A DNA stretch of 35,858 nucleotides from Actinomycetes bacterium (GCA_021792855.1 JAJYTW010000021.1:1-35858); one strand, 5' to 3'. Shown: positions 7,959 through 15,081, numbered from the stretch's first letter. The notes: generated by a model not told the origin, from the letters alone. Numbers and translations: made by a program.

Positions 7959-9261
7959 CGGCCGGTCCCAGGCCCATCGCCTGATCGATAAGCTCGATGA
8001 TGTCGATCACCTTCAGGTTGTCGTGGCCGGTCGACTTGGCCGCGTCCTCGAACCTGGACACCTCGTACGGGCAGCAGACCACCAGCACGTCCGCCCCGGT
8101 CTGAGCCGCCTCGCGGACCCGGCGCTCGGACAGCCGCTCGGCCGCGTGGTTCTTGGTGAAGCCGTCCAGCCACATCCCGCCGCCGCCACCGCCGCAGCAG
8201 TAGCCGTTCTCCCGGCACCGGCCCATCTCCACCAGCGTCACCCCGGGGATCGCGTTAATCAGGGTGCGCGGGGCGTCGTACTCGCCGTTGTGCCGGCCGA
8301 GGTAACACGGGTCGTGGAAGGTGACCGTCAGATCCAGTTCCCTGGCCCAGCTGATCTGGCCCACCAGCGGCGCCAGCAACTGGGTGTAGTGCAGGACGTC
8401 GAACTGGTGCCCGCGCTTGGGGTACTCCTTGACCAGGGCGTTGAACGCGTGCGGGTCCGGCGTCACGATCCTGGCGAACTCGTACTTGGCCAGGGTCGCT
8501 GTGACGTCCTCGACCAGGGAGTCGAACAGGCCCTTCTCCCCGGCCAGCCGCTGGCTGTCACCGACCGTTTTCTCCTCGTGGCCGAGGATCGCGAAGTCCA
8601 CGCCGAGCGCGGTGGCCACCCGGGCGAAGGCCTGGGCCGCCTGCTGGCCGCGCGGGTGATAGCTCCAGTAGTCCTCGACGTAGAACAGCACGTCCACCGG
8701 GGACGGGTCGGTCGGCAGGATCCGGACCGGCACGCCGGCCGACCGGGTCCAGGCGGACCGCCGCCGGGGGTTCTCGCCGAGCGCGTTGCCGTACCTGAAG
8801 GTCTTCTCGAAGACGTCCTGAAGCTCGCCGGGGACGCTGGCGCCGTCGGTCAGCGCCGCCTCCCTGGCGGCCGGCATGATCTGGATCATGTCGACCTGCT
8901 TGGGGCACACCCGCAGGCAGTTCCCGCAGGTGGTGCAGAGCCACAGGTCATCATCGACCAGCAGGTCGATCCCGGTCTGGACCTTGCGGTGCAGCTTGCG
9001 CGGGCCGTACTCGCCGACCACGTCGACCGGGCAGACCGGCACGCACTTGCCGCAGCCGTAGCACCACTCAAGCGACTCCCCGCCGGGCAGCGAGATGATC
9101 TTCTCGAACTCGTCCGGGCTCGTGGCGGTGAGCACCCGGGGCTCGAACATCCGGTTCCACATGGCCGGAAGCTCGACCTCGCGGCCGGAGATCGGGGACG
9201 CGACGGTTGCGGTCTCAAGTTCGACGGCGCGCGGCGGGACCTTCCGCCCGGAAACAGGCAT
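7951..9261 (-). CDS. HdrD-like Fe-S/CCG-domain protein of the sHdr cluster
   Basis: A fusion of an HdrC-like ferredoxin part and an HdrB-like part, 436 aa, matching heterodisulfide reductase HdrD-type proteins. Two 4Fe-4S motifs use C67/70/73/77 and C109/112/115/119. The C-terminal CCG domain has C319, then C355-C356 in YCCGGGGGG, then C396-C397, a spacing close to the CX(31-39)CCX(35-38)CxxC consensus for a noncubane cluster. The first CCG domain (about 190-275) has lost its cysteines. The ATG at 9261 is preceded by AGGAGGG; a longer open frame upstream has no such site and overlaps the neighbour. It probably corresponds to the extra HdrB-type subunit (sHdrB3) of type II clusters. It is likely cytoplasmic. 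Confidence 0.85.
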   Translation of the reverse strand: MPVSGRKVPPRAVELETATVASPISGREVELPAMWNRMFEPRVLTATSPDEFEKIISLPGGESLEWCYGCGKCVPVCPVDVVGEYGPRKLHRKVQTGIDLLVDDDLWLCTTCGNCLRVCPKQVDMIQIMPAAREAALTDGASVPGELQDVFEKTFRYGNALGENPRRRSAWTRSAGVPVRILPTDPSPVDVLFYVEDYWSYHPRGQQAAQAFARVATALGVDFAILGHEEKTVGDSQRLAGEKGLFDSLVEDVTATLAKYEFARIVTPDPHAFNALVKEYPKRGHQFDVLHYTQLLAPLVGQISWARELDLTVTFHDPCYLGRHNGEYDAPRTLINAIPGVTLVEMGRCRENGYCCGGGGGGMWLDGFTKNHAAERLSERRVREAAQTGADVLVVCCPYEVSRFEDAAKSTGHDNLKVIDIIELIDQAMGLGPADA

Positions 9262-9263
9262 CG

Positions 9264-10061
9264 TCAGCCCTCCTGGTAGTAGATGCCGAGCAGGCGGCGG
9301 ATGAGGTCGGGCAGTGCGGGGACGAGTTCGTTGAACTCCTTGGTCATCCGCATCCGCAGGACGGTGTACATGTAGACGCCGTAGACGGCGGCGAGAAAGA
9401 TGTCGGTGCCGAACAGGCCGGGCGCCGCGTCGGTGAACCCGGCCGCCTTCCCGGTCTCGTTGACGAAGGCGGTGGCCCGGCCCACCGTCAGGTAGGTCGC
9501 GCCGCGGCCCTCGGCCCCGGACAGGTCCACCTGGTCGGTGGTGACCAGCGGCAGCGCGCCGGTCCTGGTGCGCGGATCCCACAGCCACCTGGTCCACAGC
9601 CAGTACTGGCCGGGATAGGTGAAATGAAGTAGCTCACCGGGCAGGTCGAAGCCGGCGTCCGGCTGCCCGGCCAGGGCCGCGTCGAAGGCGTCGAACCTGG
9701 CCGCCAGCTGATCTCCGGCGGCCACGTCCTCGGCGCCGGAGATCAGCGCGACGATCGCCGCCGCCAGGCGGTCGGCGCCGACGTCGTCGATCACCTGGTC
9801 GGCCCGCCGCCGGGTCGCGAAGATCAGCCGGAGCACCCGGCGCAGCGCCACGGCGTCCAGCCGATCCTCGGTGGCCAGCAGCACCTCGCGCATCGCCCGC
9901 GACTTGCGGTCCAGCCGGTCGGCGATGGACTGCAACTCGGCGACCGTGATCTTGTCCAGGATCTCGCGCTGGAACTCCTGGGCGCTCGGGGTGTCGACCA
10001 CCGGGTCCCCGCCGCCGGCGCGGCGGGGCTTCGGCGGGGTCGCCGCGGCGTGTTCGGGCAT
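9264..10061 (-). CDS. Unrecognised sHdr-operon protein, 265 aa
   Basis: I do not recognise a domain. The first 25 residues are Pro/Ala-rich and probably disordered. Residues 30-140 are helical with many Arg and Asp, including a KITVAELQSIADRLDRKSRAM-type amphipathic stretch. The C-terminal half has aromatic runs (YPGQYWLWTRWLWDP around 160-175) and a conserved-looking LAAVYGVYMYTVLRM segment. No cysteine is present, so it does not bind an Fe-S cluster through cysteine. It lies between shdrA and the HdrD-like gene, 12 nt and 2 nt away, so it is co-translated with them. sHdr clusters of type I carry a conserved hypothetical (Hyp) next to shdrA; this could be its counterpart, but I infer that from position alone. 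Confidence 0.8.
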   Translation of the reverse strand: MPEHAAATPPKPRRAGGGDPVVDTPSAQEFQREILDKITVAELQSIADRLDRKSRAMREVLLATEDRLDAVALRRVLRLIFATRRRADQVIDDVGADRLAAAIVALISGAEDVAAGDQLAARFDAFDAALAGQPDAGFDLPGELLHFTYPGQYWLWTRWLWDPRTRTGALPLVTTDQVDLSGAEGRGATYLTVGRATAFVNETGKAAGFTDAAPGLFGTDIFLAAVYGVYMYTVLRMRMTKEFNELVPALPDLIRRLLGIYYQEG

Positions 10062-10073
10062 CGGCTCGGCTCG

Positions 10074-11138
10074 CTAGCTCGCGGCCGCGGCGGCGCGGGA
10101 CCGCAGGTAGGCGATCGCCTTCATCGCCGCGTTGGCCGCGGATGAGACGGTGTCCTCCAGGTCGGCCGGGCCGAGCGCGGCACCGCAGGCGAAGACGCCC
10201 TCCCGGCTGGTGGTGACCGTGTCCAGCGGCACCTTGACGGCGTCGACGAAGCCGTACTTGTTCTGCTGGACGCCGAGCAGCCTGGCCATCTTCTTGGTGC
10301 CCGGGGACGGTTCCATCCCGACCGAGAGCACGACCATGTCCATCTCGAGTTCCATCGGGCGGCCCATGGTGGTGTCCTCGCCGCGGACCAGCAGCCGGTC
10401 GCCCTTGGCCAGCACCTCGCTGATGATCCCCTTGACGTACTGGACGTGGTGCTTCTCCTGGGCCGGCCAGTAGATCTCGTTCTCCCAGTAGCCGTACATC
10501 CGCATGTCGATGTAGAAGATGTAGACCTTGGAGTCCGGGACAAGCTGGCGCACCTCGATCGCCTCCTTGGAGGCGACCCCGCAGCACACCTTGGAGCAGT
10601 ACTCGTTGCCGATGTGCCGGTCCCGGCTGCCGACGCACTGGACGAAGCAGACCCGCTTCGGCGGCTCGCCGTTCGACGGCCGGACCACCTTGTGGTCGGA
10701 CAGCATGGACTCGAGGTCGGACAGCGTGATCACGTCCGGGAACTCGTAGTACCCGTACATCTGGGTCTCCCGGCCGGGATCGAAGTGCCCGAACCCGGTG
10801 GCCATGATGATCGCGCCGCACTCGGCCTGCCGCTCGCCGTCCGGCCCGCGCATCGTCAGCGTGAACGCGCCGGGCTCCCCGGAGACCGCGGTGACGACGG
10901 TGCTCGTCAGCACCTGCACGCCGGGGCTCGCGGTGACGGCGTCGATCATCGCCTGGATCTGCGGCCTGGCCGGCTCGCCGTGCGGGGTCAGGCCGGCGTA
11001 GTTCTCGGCGATCGGGGTACCGCCGAGGAAGTCGCGCTCCTCGATGAGCAGCGCCGTGCCGCCGATCTCCGCGATCCCGTGCGCGGCGCGCAGGCCGCCG
11101 GGACCACCGCCGATGACGGCCACCGTGTCGAAGGACAT
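10074..11138 (-). CDS. shdrA: sHdrA, FAD and Fe-S subunit of sulfur-oxidising Hdr-like complex
   Basis: Flavoprotein subunit of the sHdr complex, 354 aa, the compact sHdrA length rather than the longer methanogen HdrA. An FAD-binding Rossmann motif GGGPGGLRAA covers residues 10-19. The atypical Fe-S region has C164, C168, C181, C185 and C186 (CFVQCVGSRD...YCSKVCC). A second nucleotide-binding-like segment ends in VFACGAALGPADLEDT near the C-terminus, which closes the FAD site. The ATG is preceded by AGGTGATGC. A 49-nt gap separates it from shdrB1, one of the largest gaps in the operon. The expected role is the flavin centre linking Fe-S subunits B and C. The family call is strong; sulfur oxidation is inferred from tusA, dsrE and lbpA in the same operon. 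Confidence 0.9.
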   Translation of the reverse strand: MSFDTVAVIGGGPGGLRAAHGIAEIGGTALLIEERDFLGGTPIAENYAGLTPHGEPARPQIQAMIDAVTASPGVQVLTSTVVTAVSGEPGAFTLTMRGPDGERQAECGAIIMATGFGHFDPGRETQMYGYYEFPDVITLSDLESMLSDHKVVRPSNGEPPKRVCFVQCVGSRDRHIGNEYCSKVCCGVASKEAIEVRQLVPDSKVYIFYIDMRMYGYWENEIYWPAQEKHHVQYVKGIISEVLAKGDRLLVRGEDTTMGRPMELEMDMVVLSVGMEPSPGTKKMARLLGVQQNKYGFVDAVKVPLDTVTTSREGVFACGAALGPADLEDTVSSAANAAMKAIAYLRSRAAAAAS

Positions 11139-11187
11139 GCATCACCTCATGTGTTGATCGCCGAGGCCGCGGACGCGGCTCCGGGGG

Positions 11188-12384
11188 CTATGCGTCGACG
11201 TCGTCCCAGTCGAGGTAGCGCTTCTCGCCGTTTTCGAGCCGCTTGATATCGGCCTGGAACTCGGCCCAGGCCTGCTCGTGGTCGATGCCCATCTTTTCCA
11301 GCAGCGGCCGGTAGTCGGCCGAGTGCCAGTGCAGCTGGCAGACCTTGTAGGGGTGGGCGCCCATCGCGAGGGCGGCGAACTGGGCGTCGCTGAGCACCGC
11401 CACGCCGACGTTGCGCTGGTGGGCCTGGGCCGCGAACTGGCTCTTGTCCAGCGTGGTCACGCAGCCGGTGTCGTGGGTCAGCACCACGTCCGGGTCGGCC
11501 TCGGCCTTCATCACCTCGATCTTGCGCAGGGTGGCGAAGGACCGGGTGAAGTCGCGCTGGACCAGAATGTGCCGGAACCCGAAGCCGCAGCAGTCGAACC
11601 AGGTGGAGTAGCTGCGCACCTCGGCGCCGAGCGCCTGCGCCAGGCCGGTCACCACCGCGGTCCGCTGGCCGCCGTAGATGTCCGGGTCGTAGATCGCGTC
11701 GCCCTCGACCAGCTTGTAGTAGTGGCAGGCCGGGTGCACGGTGGCCACCACGCCGGACACGTCGCGGACGGCCTTGGCCGCGATCTCGTGCCGCATCGCG
11801 TAGAACCACTCCGAGTAGTGCACGATCTCCTCGGGCAGCACCAGTTCCTTGCCGAGCCTGGCCATGATCTTGCGGACCTCGTCCCGCAGTTCGGGGTGCC
11901 GGATCAGTTCCTCCCTGACCTCCTTGTAGTGGCCGTAGGAGGTCCCGCAGTGGATCAGCGGGAAGTAGCCGGTCTCCCGGGCGGCGGCGAAGTTCCGCAC
12001 CGCCACTGCGGCCTGGGCGGCGGAGTTGGAGGTGGCGCTGGCGTAGTAGTTCCACGCGGTGCACGAGGTCTGGTCCTGCGGGTCGTGGTAGTCGTAGCCG
12101 AGCTTGCGCATCACCCAGAAGATCGAGGTGGAGTAGCCCGGGATGTGACCGCACTGGCCGCACGACTTGTGGTGCCACAGGTGCGCCTTCTGGATCCGCT
12201 TCTCGCGGCCGTACTTGGTGGCGACGGAGACGGCCTCGCGGTCGATCCGCTGCACCACCAGTTCGCCCTCGGCCTCCAGGGCCAGCAGTTCGGCCCGGGG
12301 GTCGATCAGGGACCTGCGGTCCTCGTCGCCGCGCTCGAACGTCTGCTTCTTCCGCAGCACTTCCTCAACCGGGATTGTGGTCAT
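11188..12384 (-). CDS. shdrB1: sHdrB1, CCG-domain catalytic subunit
   Basis: HdrB-like subunit of 398 aa with two CCG-type domains. The first contributes C75, C78, C108 and C146. The second has C220 (HPACHYYK), C265-C266 (FDCCGFGF) and C308 (HDTGC), the arrangement expected for ligands of a noncubane 4Fe-4S cluster. In methanogens this cluster cleaves the heterodisulfide; in sHdr it is thought to act on the sulfur carried by LbpA. The protein has an N-terminal extension of about 60 residues and a long charged C-terminal tail. It starts with an ATGA overlap with shdrC1. A cytoplasmic complex with sHdrA and sHdrC1 is expected from known family behaviour. Confidence 0.9.
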   Translation of the reverse strand: MTTIPVEEVLRKKQTFERGDEDRRSLIDPRAELLALEAEGELVVQRIDREAVSVATKYGREKRIQKAHLWHHKSCGQCGHIPGYSTSIFWVMRKLGYDYHDPQDQTSCTAWNYYASATSNSAAQAAVAVRNFAAARETGYFPLIHCGTSYGHYKEVREELIRHPELRDEVRKIMARLGKELVLPEEIVHYSEWFYAMRHEIAAKAVRDVSGVVATVHPACHYYKLVEGDAIYDPDIYGGQRTAVVTGLAQALGAEVRSYSTWFDCCGFGFRHILVQRDFTRSFATLRKIEVMKAEADPDVVLTHDTGCVTTLDKSQFAAQAHQRNVGVAVLSDAQFAALAMGAHPYKVCQLHWHSADYRPLLEKMGIDHEQAWAEFQADIKRLENGEKRYLDWDDVDA

Positions 12385-13124
12385 ATCTCGATCCCTTCCT
12401 CCTCTAGGCGCTCCTCCATGACCTCGGTGAGGATCGCGTGCAGGCTCGGGTCAACGTCGGCGATCATGTCCAGCGCGCCGGTGTGCAGCCAGATCAGGTA
12501 CAACTCGATCAGCGTGGAGTCGGCGACCTTCCAGCCGGTGTTGGTGGTGTGCAGGGTCTCCGGCGGCAGCGCCCGCCGCCACAGGTCGAGGTTGACCGAC
12601 ACGTCGGCGGTCTCCGGTCCCCAGTCAGGGAACGCGTCCTCCTGGAGCATGTCCGGCGAGACCTGGGTGCCGGTCGACATGATCTTGTAGATGATCCGGG
12701 AGTAGCCGACCAGCGCTTCCTTCGCCGAGGCGAGGCCGTTGTTGATGGCCACCTCGCGCATGATCGTGACCAGCCCGCCGGGATTGTTGCCGCGCGGGCA
12801 ACGGACGCAGGAGAAGCACTGGGAGCACTCCCAGATGTCCTCGACCATCTGCTGGTAGACAAGCTCGGCGTCCTCGCGCGCGGCCGCCTGGGCGATCCGC
12901 CGCGGGCTGAAGTCGTAGAACCTGGCCGACGGGCACACCGCCACGCAGATGCCGCACTCGTAGCAGCCGTACAGGTAGTCCCCGAACCTCGGATCCGCCC
13001 GGACCTCGTCGAACAGCCGTTCCTTCTCGGCCAGCGGCACGTCCGCGTACCCGGCGGCGGCGGAGAGCTTCAGCCGCGCGTCGGCCTCGGCTGGTGCACC
13101 CGGGCCGGTGTCTGTCTGAGTCAT
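12381..13124 (-). CDS. shdrC1: sHdrC1, two-cluster ferredoxin-like subunit
   Basis: HdrC-like electron-carrying subunit, 247 aa from the chosen start. Two 4Fe-4S motifs are visible: C54/57/60/64 (GCYECGICVAVCPS) and C100/103/106/109 (ECSQCFSCVRCP). The second lacks the usual spacing to its last cysteine, having CxxCxxCxxC without CP three residues later. The C-terminal part is helical. I chose the ATG at 13124 because AGGTGG lies five bases upstream; a GTG at 13133 directly after the dsrE stop is in frame but has no site. The gene links dsrE upstream with shdrB1 downstream and should relay electrons within the complex. Confidence 0.9.
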   Translation of the reverse strand: MTQTDTGPGAPAEADARLKLSAAAGYADVPLAEKERLFDEVRADPRFGDYLYGCYECGICVAVCPSARFYDFSPRRIAQAAAREDAELVYQQMVEDIWECSQCFSCVRCPRGNNPGGLVTIMREVAINNGLASAKEALVGYSRIIYKIMSTGTQVSPDMLQEDAFPDWGPETADVSVNLDLWRRALPPETLHTTNTGWKVADSTLIELYLIWLHTGALDMIADVDPSLHAILTEVMEERLEEEGIEI

Positions 13125-13133
13125 GGCGCCCAC

Positions 13134-13517
13134 CTAGAAGCTGATCACGGCGTCGGCGGCGATCGCGAGGTCGTTGAACGCGGCGCCGCCGATCATCTCG
13201 ACGCCGTCGATGAGCTCGTCGATGGCCAGGTCATTGAGGTCCAGCGACGGCTGGCAGACGAGCAGGCGGACGCCGAGGCCGGTGGCCTGCTCGATGAAGT
13301 AGCGCAGCGGCTGGCCGCGCTCGCCCTTCGGCCCGATCTTGTCGACCATGTCCTTGCGGAGCAGGGTCGGGCCGTACATCGTGAAGTAGATCATCACCTC
13401 GCACTCCATCGCCGCGGCCGAGGCCGCGAGGAAGAACGGGGTGGCTGACCGGCCGGGGTCGGTGATCCCGTGCGTCTGCACGTAGAGCACCTTGGAGTCG
13501 AAGTCACCGGACCACAT
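13134..13517 (-). CDS. dsrE: DsrE-family sulfur carrier
   Basis: DsrE/DsrF-like protein of 127 aa, a cytoplasmic sulfurtransferase or sulfur carrier family. The fold signature is visible: an N-terminal strand (KVLYVQTHG), a helix rich in small residues, AMECEVMIYFTMYGP, and the C-terminal LGVRLLVCQPSLDLN segment. C88 in LLVCQPS is at the position that carries sulfur in DsrE-type proteins; C39 is a second candidate. It lies 10 nt after tusA and immediately before shdrC1. Known sulfur oxidisers pair tusA with dsrE (and often a rhodanese, which is absent here) to feed sulfane sulfur into the sHdr or Dsr route. Confidence 0.85.
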   Translation of the reverse strand: MWSGDFDSKVLYVQTHGITDPGRSATPFFLAASAAAMECEVMIYFTMYGPTLLRKDMVDKIGPKGERGQPLRYFIEQATGLGVRLLVCQPSLDLNDLAIDELIDGVEMIGGAAFNDLAIAADAVISF

Positions 13518-13527
13518 CGGCGGCCGC

Positions 13528-13776
13528 CTACCTGATCCGGCGGATCAGTACGTGGAATACTCCGGAGTCCTGGCTGATACCGAGCAACTCGTTGCCGGTG
13601 CGGCCTGACCAGGCCTTCATGTCCGGTTCCACGCCCGGGTCGGTGGCCAGCAGTTCGAGCACCTGCCCCGGCTCGATCTTCTTGATGGCCTGCGATGTCT
13701 TCACCACAGGGAGCGGGCAGGACATCCCGGTGCAGTCGAGCACCTGGTCGGCTGCCGGGAGGGACGGATCGGCCAC
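13528..13776 (-). CDS. tusA: TusA-family sulfur carrier protein
   Basis: TusA-family sulfur-transfer protein, 82 aa, the normal size. The signature is LDCTGMSCPLPVVK with C20-P21-x-P23 as the sulfur-carrying site; C15 is a second cysteine. The GTG start at 13776 follows a textbook AGGAGG five bases upstream. This is the first gene of the sHdr operon, so it is closest to the control region with inverted repeats. In sulfur oxidisers TusA receives sulfane sulfur and passes it to DsrE-type partners and the sHdr system. In other bacteria TusA works in tRNA thiolation or molybdopterin synthesis, but the neighbours here argue for sulfur oxidation. Confidence 0.93.
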   Translation of the reverse strand: MADPSLPAADQVLDCTGMSCPLPVVKTSQAIKKIEPGQVLELLATDPGVEPDMKAWSGRTGNELLGISQDSGVFHVLIRRIR

Positions 13777-13823
13777 GCGTGCCTCCTACTGGCTGGTTCG
13801 GAAGGCGAAACATATTCGAGATT

Positions 13824-13843
13824 GCACATATGCTTATACGTGC
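13824..13843. promoter_or_regulatory. Imperfect palindrome, candidate ArsR operator of the sHdr operon
   Basis: GCACATATGCTTATACGTGC reads as arms GCACrTAT and ATAyGTGC around four bases; 14 of 20 positions agree with the reverse complement. It is AT-rich in an otherwise GC-rich sequence and sits in the 126-nt gap between tusA (minus) and the plus-strand gene at 13903. ArsR/SmtB regulators bind sites of this shape, and two such regulator genes lie 0.5-1.6 kb away. A TATAAG within it on the minus strand could be the -10 of the operon promoter, with TGGACA upstream, but the 14-nt spacing is short. Confidence 0.5.
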
Positions 13844-13861
13844 GAGCCGATCTGTCCAGAC

Positions 13862-13881
13862 TTCAGCGGAGATTCGCTGAA
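13862..13881. repeat. Perfect inverted repeat in the divergent control region
   Basis: TTCAGCG and CGCTGAA form a perfect 7-bp stem around a 6-base loop. It lies 19 bases from the palindrome at 13824-13843 and 21 bases before the plus-strand start at 13903. It may be a second regulator site or a short leader hairpin. Confidence 0.45.
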
Positions 13882-13902
13882 ATTCGCCCTTGACAGGAAC
13901 TC

Positions 13903-14343
13903 ATGAGCATCTCTGACCTGCGCTGCGACCTATGCGGCACGATGCTGGCCGGGCCAGCGGCCGGGGTCCGGTTCGTCTACCACCCCGGGGTTCCCGCACT
14001 GCGCGACGACACCGGCCTGGTCTGCCTGCGGTGCTGGGACGCGGCCACCGGGACGATGGACACGACGGCGGTGGCCCGGTGCGCCGTCTGCGCGGCGCCC
14101 GCGCCACGGCAGCGCAGCCTGCACCTGCGCCGGTTCGACCAGCCCGATCCGTGGCGGCTGTGCGCCGAGCACGCGATCGCGTTCCTGAACTCGCTCGCGA
14201 CGGTCCAGCCAAAGCTAGACCCGGCCACCTTCAGGTTCCCGGGCGACGGCCAGGGGCCCGGCGAGGGCGAGGGTCCGGGCGAGGGCGAGGGTCCGGGCGA
14301 GGGTCCGGGCGAGGGCGAGGGCCCGGGCGACGGCGAGGCGTGA
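13903..14343 (+). CDS. Small zinc-ribbon-like protein with Gly/Glu/Pro repeat tail
   Basis: Predicted 146-aa protein of unknown function. It has four C-x2-C/H pairs: C8/C11, C41/C44, C60/C63 and C87/H90. These could build two zinc sites, as in zinc-ribbon or treble-clef proteins. The last 30 residues are a low-complexity run of PGEGEG units encoded by an 18-nt repeat near 14259-14340. The ATG follows AGGAA four bases upstream. It is transcribed divergently from the sHdr operon, sharing its control region, and its stop is one base from the stop of the converging arsR gene. Overlapping open frames on the minus strand lack such a motif pattern and are shadows. Function in the sulfur pathway is only a positional guess. 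Confidence 0.7.
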   Translation: MSISDLRCDLCGTMLAGPAAGVRFVYHPGVPALRDDTGLVCLRCWDAATGTMDTTAVARCAVCAAPAPRQRSLHLRRFDQPDPWRLCAEHAIAFLNSLATVQPKLDPATFRFPGDGQGPGEGEGPGEGEGPGEGPGEGEGPGDGEA

Positions 14344-14344
14344 G

Positions 14345-14671
14345 TCAGCCGGCTAGCGGCACGTTGCCGACGTCCTGCCGCTCGGTCATGAACTCATACA
14401 GCAGATCAACGGCCTCGAGGACCTTCTTGCTGGTCATCGAGTAGTAGATGTTGCTACCCGAGCGCCGGGCCGACACGATGCCCCGATCCCGCAGGATGGC
14501 AAGGTGCTGGCTCACGTTGGCCTGGGAGATCTCCAGGGCGGCGACCAGTTCGCTCACCGTCCGCGGGCCATCCCGCAGCTCGTTGATGATCAGCAGGCGC
14601 TTGCCGTCCGCGATCGCCTTGCAGACCCGCGCGTGCAGCTCGTAGATCTCCACTGCGTCGGCGCGTGACAC
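14345..14671 (-). CDS. ArsR-family transcriptional regulator (SoxR/sHdrR-like), copy 1
   Basis: Winged-helix repressor of 108 aa. The DNA-binding region is RTVSELVAALEISQANVSQHLAILRDRGIV, followed by the wing around SGSNIYYSMTS. It has one cysteine, C17 in ARVCKAIADGKRL, at the alpha-2 position; the alpha-3 metal motif (ELCVCDL type) of arsenic and zinc sensors is absent. sHdrR and SoxR are ArsR relatives that sense sulfane sulfur with two cysteines, so one appears to be missing here. The GTG start has GAGAGGG about 11 bases upstream. It likely regulates the sHdr operon or its paralog; this is inferred from position. Confidence 0.88.
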   Translation of the reverse strand: MSRADAVEIYELHARVCKAIADGKRLLIINELRDGPRTVSELVAALEISQANVSQHLAILRDRGIVSARRSGSNIYYSMTSKKVLEAVDLLYEFMTERQDVGNVPLAG

Positions 14672-14771
14672 GGCTGCGCGAACCCTCTCGATCGGGAAAG
14701 CATCAAAACTTCACCTGAGTCTACCAACAGGAGGAATGTCGGCTTCTGGTACCCCGGTCTCGTTCGCCCCC

Positions 14772-14852
14772 GCCGGGCGGGCCTGCCAACCCTGCCGGGC
14801 GGGCCTGCCAACCCTGCCGGGCGGGCCTGCCAACCCCGCCGGGCGGGCCTGC
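14772..14852. repeat. 22-nt GC-rich tandem repeat, about 3.7 copies
   Basis: The unit GCCGGGCGGGCCTGCCAACC plus two bases repeats at 14772, 14794 and 14816, nearly without change, and a partial fourth copy starts at 14838. Because the unit length is not a multiple of three, the open frames that run through it in several phases are not credible genes. It lies in the 410-nt gap between the two arsR genes. Confidence 0.85.
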
Positions 14853-14914
14853 TGCCCGCACTGGCCGGGTGGACAGGCGGGCCACAGGGACTCGGTTCGG
14901 CCGCCAGAGGCCAG

Positions 14915-14981
14915 GTACCACCCGTTAGGCCCATGATCACGCCCGTTTTGTTGTGATTCAACTGGGCCTAAGGGGTGGTAC
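14915..14981. repeat. Long hairpin between the two arsR genes
   Basis: Arms 14915-14933 and 14963-14981 are 19 nt each with a single mismatch (GTACCACCCGTTAGGCCCA on the left). Inside the 29-nt spacer, TGATCAC (14934-14940) can pair with GTGATTCA (14953-14960) around one bulge, extending the structure. It lies 101 nt downstream of the arsR copy 2 stop, on its strand, and could end that transcript, though there is no T tract. It could also be a remnant of a small mobile repeat. The rest of the 14672-15081 gap holds the tandem repeat and no gene that I can support. Confidence 0.7.
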
Positions 14982-15081
14982 GTCAAGACAGTCGAGAGAG
15001 CAGCCCGCCGCCTGGCCGCGTGGCGGGATTAGCGCGGGCAGCATCCGCCCGGAATGACCGGCCTCGCGGGCTGGCGGATGG

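Noticed and set aside
13889-13894. TTGACA on the plus strand as a -35 box for the zinc-ribbon gene
   Set aside because: It is only 9 bases before the ATG at 13903, so the -10 would fall inside the coding sequence.
14915-14981. Integron attC-like site (GTTAGGC core-like heptamer in the hairpin)
   Set aside because: The second core would need AAC but reads AAG, there is no integrase or cassette array, and the near-perfect symmetry is unlike attC sites.
14711-14986. Minus-strand open frames through the 22-nt repeat
   Set aside because: The repeat is not a multiple of three, so it is open in several phases by composition alone; no motif or start signal is present.
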